From positions 1-5,874 of the forward strand of contig UQUD01000110.1 in assembly GCA_900544225.1 (NCBI GenBank): DNA of 5,874 bases, given 5' to 3'. The position numbers and the translations under genes were made by a program. Position 1 is the first letter of the stretch; every line of letters begins with the position of its first letter. Shown here in pieces: positions 5,837-5,874 of the stretch. The notes beneath the pieces are model-generated. The model had not been told where the DNA came from. It worked only from the letters and a program-made list of their open reading frames with translations, and did not search any database. Origin of the DNA: an uncultured Collinsella sp. (GTDB lineage: Bacteria; Actinomycetota; Coriobacteriia; Coriobacteriales; Coriobacteriaceae).

Positions 5837-5874
5837 TGAACTGCCTCCCATTTCTTGGACATGAGAAATGGGAG
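5837..5874. mobile_element. Probable IS3-family (IS150-like) terminus, running off the window
   Basis: From 5837 the sequence begins TGAACTGCCTCCC and includes TTGGACA at 5855-5861. A TG start followed about 18 bases later by TTGGACA is the pattern I know from terminal repeats of IS150-subgroup IS3 elements, which also often carry a short hairpin just inside the end. It sits 30 bp after the barrel gene stop. The rest of the element, including any transposase, is outside the window, so orientation and completeness are unknown. The alternative is a simple transcription terminator for the barrel gene. Confidence 0.45.
5845..5874. repeat. Perfect 11-bp hairpin at the right window edge
   Basis: CTCCCATTTCT (5845-5855) and AGAAATGGGAG (5864-5874) are exact reverse complements around the loop TGGACATG. 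The stem may continue past the window. It could be the subterminal hairpin of the insertion sequence or the stem of a terminator whose T-run lies beyond the last base. Confidence 0.85.

Noticed and set aside
4640..5851. Open frame of 403 codons on the minus strand opposite the barrel gene
   Set aside because: Its Gly/Asp/Val/His-rich translation has no recognisable motif, and it mirrors a conserved barrel gene with strong third-position bias.

Overview
The window is GC-rich, gene-dense bacterial DNA with strong G/C preference at third codon positions. Codon use, gene content and the look of the proteins suggest a high-GC actinobacterium, most likely a Coriobacteriia gut lineage of the Collinsella type. 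That assignment is inference from protein recognition, not from a marker gene.

Layout. The left end (1-881) lies on the minus strand. It carries the 5' part of queH, cut by the window edge, preceded by a DUF3267-type membrane zincin gene. A 132-bp divergent spacer (882-1013) follows, with a possible extended -10 promoter facing right. On the plus strand come a methionyl-tRNA-synthetase-like gene (1014-3164) and an RsmB/NOP-family RNA m5C methyltransferase gene (3224-4327), separated by a 59-bp gap that holds a GC-rich hairpin. A minus-strand gene of 56 codons for a small membrane protein (4352-4522) converges on the methyltransferase gene; a perfect 8-bp inverted repeat spans the two gene ends. 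A second divergent spacer (4523-4714) contains two adjacent stem-loop candidates and leads into a plus-strand TIM-barrel gene of unknown function (4715-5806). The window ends in what looks like the terminal inverted repeat of an IS3-family (IS150-like) insertion sequence beginning near 5837, with a perfect 11-bp hairpin inside it.

How the genes relate. Three of the six genes act on RNA or translation: tRNA queuosine maturation, tRNA aminoacylation and RNA cytosine methylation. The synthetase-like and methyltransferase genes could share a transcript. The other three encode two membrane proteins and a conserved barrel protein, with no obvious link.

The most interesting object is the synthetase-like protein. 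Its overall fold signature and anticodon-reading residues are those of MetRS. However, positions that normally form the methionine pocket are changed (Leu to Glu, His to Tyr, an altered WxDAP segment), the KMSKS loop has become KASSS followed by a proline run, the zinc knuckle has an altered ligand pattern, and two insertions are present. It may be a divergent MetRS or a paralogue with a different amino-acid substrate.
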